Assembly: GCA_016932295.1 (NCBI GenBank)
Contig: JAFGDC010000339.1
Coordinates: forward strand, 1 to 21,565
Reading direction: 5' to 3'
Source: a candidate division CSSED10-310 bacterium
GTDB lineage: Bacteria; CSSED10-310; JAFGDC01
DNA length: 21,565 nucleotides
The notes under the pieces were generated by a model, which worked only from the letters and a program-made list of their open reading frames with translations, did no database searches and was not told the DNA's origin. Both the position numbers and the translations under genes were made by a program. This document shows positions 1 through 7,762 of this stretch, piece after piece (position 1 is the stretch's first letter; the number at the start of each line of letters is the position of its first letter).

Positions 1-512
1 ATGGTTCCCGGCTGACGGTACCCACGTTCGTGCAGACCGGTACCGGACAGGTCAATACTGAGCACCGCATGGTCATTGCCCAGATACAGATTCAATCGTA
101 TCATCGGGCGCTGGACATCGACCGATGGGCGCCTGCCAAAGCGCTCCCGGAAGTGATCCGCCACGGCATCCTTGACCAGGAGCGCCGCATACCGCGAATG
201 CTCCATCGCCGATGCCCGGACGGTAGCATCCACGGCGAACGTATGATCCACCGCCATGTGCGCGGTCCAGTCCACCGCCTTGGCTCCCGCATACAACTCG
301 TCCCTGCCCGCCGCATCGAATTCCGCTATGGGCAGCAATACCCGCGCGGCAAGCCGAGACCAGAGACACACCCGGTACGCGGTCTCGAGACTGCCTTCGA
401 AGCGGACTCCGCCGGGCCGCTCTTTGACCTGGACCACCCCCAGCCTGGCCAGTTCCTCGACAAGGAGGTCCTCGGTGTAGCGCGGGGTAGGAGCAAAGAA
501 TGTTTGCAGCAT
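1..512 (-). CDS. rlmL: 23S rRNA (guanine-N2)-methyltransferase RlmL, N-terminal part (truncated by the window edge)
   Basis: RlmL methylates 23S rRNA (G2445 in E. coli) at the N2 position. About 170 residues are visible and the reading frame stays open through base 1, so the methyltransferase domain lies outside the window. The N-terminus MLQTFFAPTPRYTEDL matches the start of the RlmL ferredoxin-like/THUMP region, and the order of conserved blocks follows E. coli RlmL: GGVRFEG, WSRLAARVLLP, AVDWTAH, VKDAVADHFRERFGRRPSVD, then LSIDLSGTGLHERGY. The ATG at 512 is preferred because GGAG (522-519) lies 6 bases upstream. An in-frame ATG at 524 overlaps that site and is less likely. No neighbour shares its transcript in this window. 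Family assignment is firm. Whether the full gene is RlmL alone or a fused RlmKL cannot be seen. Confidence 0.88.
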   Translation of the reverse strand, partial: MLQTFFAPTPRYTEDLLVEELARLGVVQVKERPGGVRFEGSLETAYRVCLWSRLAARVLLPIAEFDAAGRDELYAGAKAVDWTAHMAVDHTFAVDATVRASAMEHSRYAALLVKDAVADHFRERFGRRPSVDVQRPMIRLNLYLGNDHAVLSIDLSGTGLHERGYRQPGT

Positions 513-939
513 ACGCAACTCCATGGCAGCCGCGGCGCCATCGGTGGGATTGATCGACCTGCGGTGCGGCTATCAGCCGCTGGTTCTTCGTCACCCTAAC
601 ACAGCGGACGTGCCGCGTCATCTCGAGGAAACGTCCCATCCTCCGTCTGCGTACAGCGGGATCACCAGAGGAACCCGAGGCACGAGTTCCGGGTATACAG
701 GCCACTCCTTCCGCGTCAGTTCCTTTACCACTGTGATACAAGAAAAGCTCCCGCGTTTCATGCTATCTCATGACCTGCAAAAGCCTGCGAGGAAGTTTGG
801 GGACGGGACGGCGCCGCGGCAAGCCGGATGGATACGGCCCGGATGGAAGCGATGAAGACCGGCGGTGGTGATGGAGGGGTGGTCGATTCTCACGGTTGGT
901 GATGGTATATATACATCATCACAGCGAAAGGAGCCACGA
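513..939. other. Gene-free region between divergent rlmL and the VOC-nitroreductase gene
   Basis: These 427 bases separate two divergent genes. Long reading frames cross parts of it on both strands, but they have no convincing ribosome binding site or recognisable product and look like frame shadows of GC-rich DNA. I see no clear promoter for rlmL. The right end holds an AT-rich dyad, listed separately. Confidence 0.6.
887..922 (+). promoter_or_regulatory. Candidate promoter/operator of the VOC-nitroreductase gene
   Basis: An AT-rich core GTATATATAC (905-914), itself a perfect palindrome, is flanked by GTGATG (899-904) and CATCAC (917-922), giving a larger imperfect dyad. A weak sigma70-like pair overlaps it: TTCTCA (887-892), 17 bases, TATACA (910-915). 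The ribosome binding site follows at 927-933. An operator covering the -10 region would suit a gene controlled by a dimeric repressor, but that is inference. Confidence 0.35.
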
Positions 940-1773
940 ATGAGCGGAATGGTGTTTTTTCTGACACAACGATTGGCGGAATTGAAAACATTCTACCTCG
1001 ACCGGATCGGGTGTGAACTGTGGTTGGATCAAGGGAACTGTATGATTTTCAAACATGGCAATTTCCTGTTCGGCTATTGTGAGGGCGAACCGGTTGATGA
1101 CCAGGGCCTGGTCACTTTCTTTTTCCCCCGTAAGGATGATGTGGATGCGATGTACGAGCGGCTCCGGGATATCGCGATAGGTCCGCCCGCGCACAACGAG
1201 CGCTACCGTATCTATCACTTTTTCGCGCGCGGCCCTGAGCGGCGTAAGCTGGAGTTCCAATATTTCGAGGATGTGGTGACGGGGTGTCGGACCGTGGAGG
1301 AGTCCTTGTGCGACCGGCGCAGCATCCGCGCCTTCACTGATGAAGTGATCGCGCGTGAGATTCTGGAGAATCTGTTCGAGATGTGTCGCTTTGCACCCAC
1401 CTCGCGTAATTGTCAATCGTATTATTTCAAGCTGGTCTCCGACCCGGCGGTCCTGGCGTGGTTGGCCGGCACCAGGGGTGCTGCCAGCGCCCCGCTGGGT
1501 GCGGCGCATCTGGCCGTGGCTGTCTGCTGTGATACCGCGGTTACGAAACGGCCCCGGCAGGACGCCGATATCGCCGCTTACCACTTCATGCTGGCCGCTC
1601 ACGGTCTGGGATTAGGCACGTGCTGGATCGCCGCCATGGACCGGGATGATGTGAAGGAACGCCTGGACATCCCAATGGAGCACTACATCGCCACCATCAC
1701 TCCTGTCGGCTATCCGGCCGAGTGTCCCGATCCACCCGCCCGCAAGGACAGGGAGCACTTTTTGAGAAGCTGA
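940..1773 (+). CDS. VOC (glyoxalase-fold)-nitroreductase fusion protein
   Basis: The product has 277 residues. Residues 1 to about 112 resemble a vicinal-oxygen-chelate (glyoxalase/bleomycin-resistance) domain: MVFFLTQRLAELKTFYLDRIGCE at the start and a closing LEFQYFED strand. Residues about 117-277 are a flavin-dependent nitroreductase. The FMN-binding RRSIRAF block is at 126-132, followed by CRFAPTSRNCQSY, the helix AYHFMLAAHGLGLGTCWIA, and a terminal TPVGYPAE block. Nitroreductases use NAD(P)H and FMN to reduce nitro groups, quinones or related substrates; the substrate here is unknown. The start at 940 is supported by AAAGGAG (927-933) with a 6-base spacer; an in-frame start at 865 lacks one. 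The gene stands alone and converges on the SRPBCC gene 14 bases downstream. The fusion is odd because these domains are normally separate proteins. Confidence 0.82.
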   Translation: MSGMVFFLTQRLAELKTFYLDRIGCELWLDQGNCMIFKHGNFLFGYCEGEPVDDQGLVTFFFPRKDDVDAMYERLRDIAIGPPAHNERYRIYHFFARGPERRKLEFQYFEDVVTGCRTVEESLCDRRSIRAFTDEVIAREILENLFEMCRFAPTSRNCQSYYFKLVSDPAVLAWLAGTRGAASAPLGAAHLAVAVCCDTAVTKRPRQDADIAAYHFMLAAHGLGLGTCWIAAMDRDDVKERLDIPMEHYIATITPVGYPAECPDPPARKDREHFLRS

Positions 1774-1787
1774 TGCCGCCGCCGGGT

Positions 1788-2264
1788 TCAATGGTTGTCC
1801 ACCGCCGGGATGTTGTGCACTTCATCGAGCCGTTGACGGCGATAATCGAAGATCCGTTCCAGCCGCCGCCGCACGACCGCGGCATGGACCAAGGAGCCGG
1901 CGGGACCGAGTGGCAGCCGGTAGTTTACTATGTCAAGGACCAGGGTTCCCTCCGCCACTGGTTTGAAGTGGTGCTGGTGGTGCCAGAAACGGTATGGTCC
2001 GAATCGCTGTTCATCCACGAAGAACTCCGGCTCCCGCACGTGGGTGATCTCGCTCACCCATTGCAGGGGTAGGCCCAGCAGCGGAGTGACCGTATAGTGG
2101 ATGATCATGCCCGGGTGCATTGTTTCGGGTGGATCGTTCAGCAGGTTGAACGATAACCAGTCGGGAGTGATCTCCGGGAGTTTCCTGGGATTGGAGAAAA
2201 ATGCCCAGGCCTGTTCCAGGGTTATTTTCAGTACCTGTCGTTGATCCAGCCTGTAGAGCTTCAT
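1788..2264 (-). CDS. SRPBCC-family (START/Bet v1-like) ligand-binding protein
   Basis: The 158-residue product has the hallmarks of the SRPBCC fold. A first strand (LYRLDQRQVLKI) leads into the family's TLEQAWAFFSNPRKLPEITP block, then a strand pair around MHPGMIIHYTVTPLLGLPLQWVSEIT. A central motif FVDEQRFGPYRFWHHQHHF is typical of the subgroup often found alone or next to NAD-dependent epimerases. Such proteins bind lipids or other hydrophobic ligands in a deep pocket; no catalytic function can be assigned. There is no signal peptide, so it is probably cytosolic. The start is fixed by GGAGG (2275-2271) with a 6-base spacer, and a good promoter lies directly upstream. It is a single-gene unit convergent with the nitroreductase fusion. 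The family call is reliable; the biological role is unknown. Confidence 0.8.
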   Translation of the reverse strand: MKLYRLDQRQVLKITLEQAWAFFSNPRKLPEITPDWLSFNLLNDPPETMHPGMIIHYTVTPLLGLPLQWVSEITHVREPEFFVDEQRFGPYRFWHHQHHFKPVAEGTLVLDIVNYRLPLGPAGSLVHAAVVRRRLERIFDYRRQRLDEVHNIPAVDNH

Positions 2265-2281
2265 TGGGGACCTCCAGGAAA

Positions 2282-2310
2282 TATATAGCGACGCGACCGA
2301 TCGTGGTCAA
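2282..2310 (-). promoter_or_regulatory. Sigma70-type promoter of the SRPBCC gene
   Basis: On the minus strand a -35 hexamer TTGACC (2310-2305, 5 of 6 consensus bases) is followed after exactly 17 bases by TATATA (2287-2282). Transcription would start near 2275, leaving an extremely short leader that begins at the ribosome binding site GGAGG. A shifted -10 (TATATT, 2285-2280) would make the spacer 19 bases. Confidence 0.6.
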
Positions 2311-2472
2311 TGATCACCATGCCTTGCGTCATGCCAGATCATCGCCGAACCGGATCGACATGGGTCGAGAGGGAGCGTCATATGGACAGTGGTGGTGTGA
2401 GATCGTACACTTTCCCTGGCGTGCCGGCCTATTGCGAATGGATGTACGGCATCGGCGCGAGAGGGAGGAATG

Positions 2473-3210
2473 ATGAAGTCGCAAGCGATGATCGGTCTGC
2501 TCATGGTTTTCGTGTCGGGCACGGTGGCCATGGCGGAGTGGTGCGTGGATGGCGAATTTGGGGTTGCGTTCAGCGGGTACAATGAGGTGCGGATTCCCGC
2601 CGGGCAGGGTGACCGGTTCTCATTGAGCGAGGAATTGTCCGCGGCGGCGACTCCGGCGGCGCGGCTGCGCCTGACCCGCAGTTGGAAGGACCGCCACGCT
2701 GTCGAGCTGCTGGTTGCGCCACTGCGTATCAAGGTGGAAGGCTCTCTCGACAGGGATGTGCGCTTCGATGACGAGGTGTTCCCGGCGGGTGTCGAACTCT
2801 CCGGCACCTACCGGTTCGATTCTTATCGGCTCAGCTATCGTTACGATGTGATACGCGGGAAGCGGCTGCGGCTCGGCATCGGTTTGACCGGTAAGATCAG
2901 GGCGGCGGAGATCGAGTTGCGTGGCGACGGTCACCATGCCTCCTATGACAACATCGGAGTGGTGCCACTATTCAGGTTTCGTCTTCAATGGAAGGTGAGT
3001 GAACGATGGGGTGTGCTGGTCGATGGCGATGCGTTGGCGGCGCCGCAGGGGCGTGCCGAGGATGTGTTGGTGGCGGCGTGGGGTACCATCTGCCGGAGCA
3101 GTGAGCTTTTCGCCGGCTATCGCCTGCTGGAAGGGGGCGCTGATAATGACAAGGTCTATACGTTTGCTCTTGTTCATTATGCTGTCGTGGGAATGAGGCT
3201 GACAATATGA
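2473..3210 (+). CDS. Probable outer-membrane beta-barrel protein, unknown function
   Basis: The product has 245 residues and is not a family I can name. A Sec signal peptide covers residues 1-21, with an AMA cleavage motif before EWC. The mature part is rich in alternating hydrophobic/polar strands ending in aromatic residues, for example LSGTYRFDSYRLSYRYDV, LRLGIGLTGKIRAAEI, LFRFRLQWKVSERWGVLV, ELFAGYRLLEGG and a final VHYAVVGMRLTI. This is the layout of an 8- to 10-stranded outer-membrane barrel. Two overlapping ATGs exist. The second (2473) lies 4 bases from the GGGAGG at 2463-2468, while the first (2470) is only 1 base away, so 2473 is preferred. It is the first gene of a probable operon; the next start is 13 bases after its stop. 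Barrel topology is inferred from strand patterns only. Confidence 0.72.
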   Translation: MKSQAMIGLLMVFVSGTVAMAEWCVDGEFGVAFSGYNEVRIPAGQGDRFSLSEELSAAATPAARLRLTRSWKDRHAVELLVAPLRIKVEGSLDRDVRFDDEVFPAGVELSGTYRFDSYRLSYRYDVIRGKRLRLGIGLTGKIRAAEIELRGDGHHASYDNIGVVPLFRFRLQWKVSERWGVLVDGDALAAPQGRAEDVLVAAWGTICRSSELFAGYRLLEGGADNDKVYTFALVHYAVVGMRLTI

Positions 3211-3223
3211 TGAGGATTGGATC

Positions 3224-3706
3224 GTGACACCGTACCATCTGCGGAAGTGGGAATCAGAAATCACCGATCAGGGACGGTTGCGGGAAATGCTGGACAATGG
3301 CCGTTACATGACCATAGGGTTGGCGCATGGCGATGAACCCTATGTGGTCACCATGAATTATGGGTATGATGCGTGCAGGCATGCGGTGTACATGCACTGT
3401 GCGCCCGCGGGTGTGAAGCTCTCCTTTCTGGAAGGGAATCCACGTGCCTGCGCCACCGTCATCGAGGACATTGGATACCGGCACGGGCAGTGCAGTCACG
3501 CCTATCGGTCGCTGGTCTTGTTCGGGACGGTCCGGCGGGTCCAAGACGATGCTGAGGTGGTGTATGGCTTGAACATATTGTTCGAACACCTCGAGAAGGA
3601 TCCCGATGCCATGCGCCGCCGATTCCTCCCGGGTGGCGGTCCTTATCGTGAAGTGCAGGTGCTGCGGTTCGATATCGAGGAAATGACCGGCAAGCAAGGG
3701 GGATGA
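3224..3706 (+). CDS. Pyridoxamine 5'-phosphate oxidase-like flavin-binding protein (NimA-like)
   Basis: The 160-residue product belongs to the FMN-binding split-barrel family that includes NimA-type nitroimidazole-resistance proteins. Diagnostic blocks in order are a start helix ending in LREMLDNGRYMTIGLAHGDEPYVVTMNYGYD, then the strand and loop AVYMHCAPAGVKLSFLEGNPRACATVIED, then YRSLVLFGTVRRV, and a C-terminal LRFDIEEMTGKQ. Family members bind flavin or haem and reduce or sequester small molecules; the substrate here cannot be read from sequence. Translation starts at GTG 3224, with GAGGA (3212-3216) 7 bases upstream. No ATG in this frame gives the conserved N-terminus. It lies 13 bases after the barrel gene and 66 bases before the DUF389 gene, so it is probably cotranscribed with both. 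Confidence 0.82.
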   Translation: MTPYHLRKWESEITDQGRLREMLDNGRYMTIGLAHGDEPYVVTMNYGYDACRHAVYMHCAPAGVKLSFLEGNPRACATVIEDIGYRHGQCSHAYRSLVLFGTVRRVQDDAEVVYGLNILFEHLEKDPDAMRRRFLPGGGPYREVQVLRFDIEEMTGKQGG

Positions 3707-3772
3707 TGATACATGGCGTTTCGACAATGGATGCGGGACGATGCACATCGCTGATTTTCATGGAGTGGAAGC

Positions 3773-4771
3773 ATGGCTCTCAGACTGATCAAGATACTGC
3801 TGCCATATGACAGCAAGACCAGGGCACTGGAAATCATGGGAGACCAGGTCGCGGCGTACTGGATCCATGATCTGAACGACGGTCATTGCATGGTTGAGGC
3901 GCTTGTTCCGGCTGAGGGCAGCGAGGAGCTGATCGATTCTCTGTCGAAAAAGTTTGCGTTTCAGGAGCAGTTCAAGATCATCCTGCTCCCGGTGGAAGCG
4001 GTCGTGCCACGGGACCAGGTGGAGGAGGGGGCCCCGGTCCGGCAGCCGGGTTCGAGCGGCAATAATCGCCTGCTGTCGCGAATCAGCCGGGAGGAACTCT
4101 ATGCGGATATCACGGATCCGTCTCGTTTGACCACCTTTCATATCCTCATGATTCTCCTGTCCTCGGTGGTGGCCGGTCTGGGCATCCTCCGTGACAACGT
4201 GGCGGTCATCATCGGCGCCATGGTCATCGCTCCCCTTCTTGGTCCCCAGGTGGCGTTGGCATTCGGCGCTACCCTGGGCGATCTGAAGATGATCAAGCGC
4301 GCCGCCGTCACGGCTGTGGCGGGAATGATGGTGGCCTATGCCGTCTCCTGCGGTTGGGGTCTGTTCACCTCCGTCGATCCCAGCGCTCTCGAGGTGGCGC
4401 GGCGGACCAGGATTGACCTTCCCGACATCGTCCTGGCGCTCGCTGCTGGTGGCGCCGGCGTGCTGTCCATAACCACCGGCGCATCCACCGCACTGGTTGG
4501 GGTCATGGTTGCGGTGGCCTTGCTGCCGCCCCTCGTCACCAGCGGTCTGCTCCTGGGTTCCGGTCATGGTGAACCGGCCATGGGGGCTTTCCTGGTGTTC
4601 CTCGCCAACGTGATCTGCATCAACCTTGCAGGAGTGCTCACCTTTCTCGGTTATGGCGTCCGTCCCCTCAACTGGTGGGAGACCAGTCGCGCCAGGCGGT
4701 CCACGGTCATCGCCGTTATCACCTGGGCGCTGCTGCTGATCGCCCTGATCGCCATCGTCTGCGGCCAGTGA
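3773..4771 (+). CDS. DUF389 (TIGR00341-like) integral membrane protein
   Basis: The 332-residue product has a soluble N-terminal alpha/beta region (residues about 1-80, starting MALRLIKILLPYDSKTRALEI), a short linker, then the DUF389 membrane core. The family signature is clear: LTTFHILMILLSSVVAGLGI, then DNVAVIIGAMVIAPLLGP, and LATLGDL-like FGATLGDLKMIKRA. Hydrophobic segments follow (VTAVAGMMVAYAV; LALAAGGAGVLS; STALVGVMVAVALLPPLVTSGLLL; FLVFLANVICINLAGVLTFLGYG; STVIAVITWALLLIALIAIV), giving about six to seven transmembrane helices in the inner membrane. No transported substrate or enzymatic activity is established for this family. GGAG (3762-3765) with a 7-base spacer supports the start. 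It is the last gene of the 2473-4771 unit and converges on the Ig-like gene 29 bases away. Confidence 0.88.
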   Translation: MALRLIKILLPYDSKTRALEIMGDQVAAYWIHDLNDGHCMVEALVPAEGSEELIDSLSKKFAFQEQFKIILLPVEAVVPRDQVEEGAPVRQPGSSGNNRLLSRISREELYADITDPSRLTTFHILMILLSSVVAGLGILRDNVAVIIGAMVIAPLLGPQVALAFGATLGDLKMIKRAAVTAVAGMMVAYAVSCGWGLFTSVDPSALEVARRTRIDLPDIVLALAAGGAGVLSITTGASTALVGVMVAVALLPPLVTSGLLLGSGHGEPAMGAFLVFLANVICINLAGVLTFLGYGVRPLNWWETSRARRSTVIAVITWALLLIALIAIVCGQ

Positions 4772-4800
4772 ATCACGGGAAATGGATTCTGATGGCCTGC

Positions 4801-6567
4801 TCAGGGACCGTCCGGTACCTTTATGAAGTGGTTGATCATCAGCTCTCCATAGTGCAGCGACCGATCCATGGTGACCGCGGTCCAGAGCCAGTACCCATAC
4901 TGTAACTGGTTCCATTGCTGGAGTGAGAGCTGATGCGAGGTGACCTCGTTGGGCAGAATGCAGGTCACCACATCGTCCGTGACGGCACCGGTCATACTCA
5001 CCCTGACGAAACCGATGACGAAGGAGACATTCTCAGGGTATTCCTGCGAACCGCCGGCGGTTGGATCCCATGAGAAGACCGGCCGTGAAGAGTCAACCAG
5101 CACCGCATAATCAGCCGGCGCGATCAGCAGCACCGCGGTGGGATGGGAGAAGTTGAAGGAGTGCGCCGGGGAAAAATCACTTCGGAGCGCGCCGGAGTCA
5201 TCCGCCACCGCCGTCATCCATTCGATTGGTCCCACCTCGTGTGCCGCCCGCCAATCGTCCATGGTGAGAGGAAAACACAACTTGTTGATGCTGTCATCTA
5301 CTAGGTAAGCATCTGGTCCCACAAGGAGGTCGTAGGGTTCCGGATCGTTCGCCAGGCGTATCCTGATGATGAAATGGTCTCCGCCGTGGCCGCCGAGCCA
5401 CCACAGATTGAGCTGCGAACTCTCGTTCGCTGGATGGAGCCAGGAGTCGTCATAAGGATAGATGGTGTAGGGAGTATCGGCATCGAGTCGAACCTTGAAC
5501 CGCCAGGTGGCGAGGCTGGAGTTATCCGCCAAATCCGCGGCTGCGGCCTGGACGACCACATCGATGCCCGGCTGAAACGGTGCCTCAGGACGTAACTCAA
5601 CGTGATAGCCATCTTGCGTCGGCTGGATATCGAGAACTCCGGTGGCGGACTCACCGTTGATGGTGAGACCGAGGGAGGATGGTTCGATCCCCGACATGGC
5701 ATCGGTGACTGTGAAGCTGATCGTGGTGTCTTCCGGCACTCCTTCGAGGTTGGGAAGAGGGAACAGGTTCGAGAAAACCGGCGGCGCATCGTCGTGTGAC
5801 GGCGTGGCGATGGTGAAGCGCCAGGTGAATGGCACCATGATGTTGCCATTCCGATCAGTCGCTTCCACCATGGCGACGATATCCGCACCCTCCGTGAACG
5901 GTTCTGCCGGGATGTGACGGACCTTCCAGCCGAATATGAACAGTTGCGTCAAACTGATGTCCACCTGTTCGTCCTGGAGATACATGGCTACTGAATCAGG
6001 ATCTATGCCGCTGATTTCTTCATCGCCGCTGGCTGCGCCGCGGTCGTTCAACGTTATTTCAACCACCGCCATTGGATCGACCGTGGTGGCGCCATCCAAA
6101 GGCGACTCGTTGGCGGTTTGGGGCGGCGTGTGGTCACCGAAGAACGCGCCGGTGGTGAAGGTGTATTGAAACGGCGGCATGCAGTTGTCCGCCAGGTCGC
6201 ATGCCTGGATGAGTACACTCACCATGTGGTGGGAAGTGAAAGGCTCCTCCGGGATGACCGTCACCAGCCAGGCAAAGGGAGGCTCGGGCGTCAGGTCGGT
6301 GGTGGCGGGAATGCCATCCAACAGGACGGTGAGGCTGTCGGGATCTAACCCGGAAAGGTCCGGGGCTGAGGCGGGATCATCGGCGATACGGATCCTGATG
6401 ACCACATCTCTGAGTACCGAATCCTCGTCCGCGGCCGGCTCGGTGGTGAGAATCAGCGGTGGCAGTGAATCCGCGCGGGAACAACTCGGGCCGACTGCAA
6501 GGATGATGAAGAAGGCGGTGCTCAGGATTTGAATGGAATACTGTTGTCGCGTCCGCGTATGTATCAC
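4801..6567 (-). CDS. Secreted multi-domain protein with three Ig-like and two FN3-like modules
   Basis: The 588-residue product starts at GTG 6567, with GAGG four bases upstream. Earlier in-frame starts would read back into the upstream gene. Residues 1-32 are a signal peptide: arginines, the hydrophobic AFFIILAV, then SRA before DS. C29 is not in a good lipobox. Three Ig-like modules of about 105-115 residues follow (about 33-140, 141-255, 256-361), each carrying an SG(L/I)(D/E)P(D/S)S motif, a PEEPF/AEPF/PEAPF turn and a closing F/WxFT/K strand. Residues 362-588 hold two FN3-like modules; the second contains FSWDPTAGG and GYWLWTAV. No catalytic motif is visible, so surface adhesion or structure is likely. 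It lies 41 bases after its shorter paralogue and is probably cotranscribed with it. Confidence 0.8.
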   Translation of the reverse strand: MIHTRTRQQYSIQILSTAFFIILAVGPSCSRADSLPPLILTTEPAADEDSVLRDVVIRIRIADDPASAPDLSGLDPDSLTVLLDGIPATTDLTPEPPFAWLVTVIPEEPFTSHHMVSVLIQACDLADNCMPPFQYTFTTGAFFGDHTPPQTANESPLDGATTVDPMAVVEITLNDRGAASGDEEISGIDPDSVAMYLQDEQVDISLTQLFIFGWKVRHIPAEPFTEGADIVAMVEATDRNGNIMVPFTWRFTIATPSHDDAPPVFSNLFPLPNLEGVPEDTTISFTVTDAMSGIEPSSLGLTINGESATGVLDIQPTQDGYHVELRPEAPFQPGIDVVVQAAAADLADNSSLATWRFKVRLDADTPYTIYPYDDSWLHPANESSQLNLWWLGGHGGDHFIIRIRLANDPEPYDLLVGPDAYLVDDSINKLCFPLTMDDWRAAHEVGPIEWMTAVADDSGALRSDFSPAHSFNFSHPTAVLLIAPADYAVLVDSSRPVFSWDPTAGGSQEYPENVSFVIGFVRVSMTGAVTDDVVTCILPNEVTSHQLSLQQWNQLQYGYWLWTAVTMDRSLHYGELMINHFIKVPDGP

Positions 6568-6608
6568 GGGTCCTCGATTCGATGTGCCGGTGTGGTGTCC
6601 GGTTCTGG

Positions 6609-7676
6609 TCAGTCCTTGGTGAAGAAGGAGAGCATGTAAGGCGAGAAGGAACTGTCCGGGAAAACAGCCACCACGGTCCAGAGCCAGTTGCCATCGGCCA
6701 CTGTGTCCCACACTGTGGGCGAGACCGCCAGTTCATTGACGAAAAATGGCAGATCCCCGGTGATGGGGTCGCCGGTGAACGCACCCCGTTCATCGACCTG
6801 TATCATTCCGAAAAGGTAACTCATGGCATCGGGATGTCGTTGCCACTTGAATATGGGTGGAGTATCTCCGGACAGCCATGAGCCCTGCTGCGGCTTCGTC
6901 AGGATCGGAGCATCGAGCGCGGCGAATCTGACCGTGCAGGGCCGGCTGTAATCGCACAACGGCAGCATGGTGCCCGCATCCAGGGAAGCCACCTGCCAAG
7001 TGACATGGTCCAGACCGCTCAGGAGTCCCCAATCGCATGCCTGGACCGTGAACGGAGCGGTGATGATGTTCCATGCATCCGCAGTGGAACCCGGCGGCAG
7101 GTCAACTTCCGCGCACATGCTGGTTGCCGAGTCGGAATAAATGCACAACATCAATCGATACCAGTCCGACATTCTGGACTTGCTCCATGAGAACCGCGCC
7201 ATTCGGCCGTCCCGCTCATGGCTGATCCAGAACCCCTCCAGTGGGAACACCGGTTCCACATCATGCCGGCCCTCGTCGGCCGTCACGGTGAATGTCCAGG
7301 ATTTGATCAACTGGTTGCTGCTGAAATCCTGTGCGAACACCGTCACCGGAATCTCCGCGCCGGCTGGATACTCGTCACCTGCCTCGGGATAATATGCCAC
7401 GATGTACGTATCGAAATCAGCCGGCTCGATGATGGGTTCGACCCTGATACCGTCCACCTCCATCTCAATGGATTCCTCCACTACCCCGGAATCGTCATCC
7501 GCCACGCTCACAGTGATTACCGCGGACGTGGAGACATCCTGCGTGCCGGGTGGAGGAACAGGCGCTGACAAATACGGTGGCACGGTATCGGCGGCCGATG
7601 CCTGCCCCGCCGTCAACCCGGAAACCATGACCGCGAAGACCAGAACGAAATGTACGACACCTGTTTTCCGATCCAT
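6609..7676 (-). CDS. Secreted protein with one Ig-like and two FN3-like modules, paralogue of the downstream gene
   Basis: The 355-residue product begins with a clear 28-residue Sec signal peptide (RK, then VVHFVLVFAVMVSGL, cleavage after ASA). Residues about 29-132 form one Ig-like module (TVPPYLSAPVPPPGTQDVS to LIKSWTFTV). The rest forms two FN3-like modules with the pattern W...WYRLMLCIYS...W...S, ending in PIFKWQRHPDAMSYLFGM and GNWLWTVV. The last module aligns with the end of the downstream protein (FKW/FSW, RGAFTGD/TGAVTDD, LP..VNEL, WLWT.V), and a shared 15-base DNA stretch encodes part of it. The start is set by GGAGG (7686-7682) with a 5-base spacer. A sigma54-type promoter lies about 40 bases upstream. 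Probably exported to the periplasm or cell surface; the ligand is unknown. Confidence 0.8.
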   Translation of the reverse strand: MDRKTGVVHFVLVFAVMVSGLTAGQASAADTVPPYLSAPVPPPGTQDVSTSAVITVSVADDDSGVVEESIEMEVDGIRVEPIIEPADFDTYIVAYYPEAGDEYPAGAEIPVTVFAQDFSSNQLIKSWTFTVTADEGRHDVEPVFPLEGFWISHERDGRMARFSWSKSRMSDWYRLMLCIYSDSATSMCAEVDLPPGSTADAWNIITAPFTVQACDWGLLSGLDHVTWQVASLDAGTMLPLCDYSRPCTVRFAALDAPILTKPQQGSWLSGDTPPIFKWQRHPDAMSYLFGMIQVDERGAFTGDPITGDLPFFVNELAVSPTVWDTVADGNWLWTVVAVFPDSSFSPYMLSFFTKD

Positions 7677-7715
7677 GATCGCCTCCGATCAAGTAATATA
7701 CTCCGCACAGCCTTA

Positions 7716-7733
7716 ATGCAAATTTCCTGCCAA
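7716..7733 (-). promoter_or_regulatory. Sigma54 (RpoN) -24/-12 promoter of the Ig-like gene pair
   Basis: Read on the minus strand, 7733-7716 is TTGGCAGGAAATTTGCAT. It fits the RpoN consensus YTGGCACGNNNNTTGCW with one mismatch (G for C after TGGCA) and keeps the diagnostic GG-10 bases-GC spacing exactly. Transcription would start near 7706, about 20 bases before the ribosome binding site GGAGG (7686-7682). Such promoters need an enhancer-binding activator. Confidence 0.72.
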
Positions 7734-7762
7734 GTAAAAAGCAGGTACGGATCAACGCCGTT

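Noticed and set aside
3758..4915. Minus-strand 385-codon open frame opposite the DUF389 gene
   Set aside because: The product is rich in His, Gly, Gln and Asp without domain structure, as expected for the antisense of a membrane protein; the plus-strand gene has clear family motifs.
6568..6711. N-terminal extension of the 588-residue protein to an earlier in-frame start
   Set aside because: It would overlap the upstream gene by about 100 bases and would bury the signal peptide.
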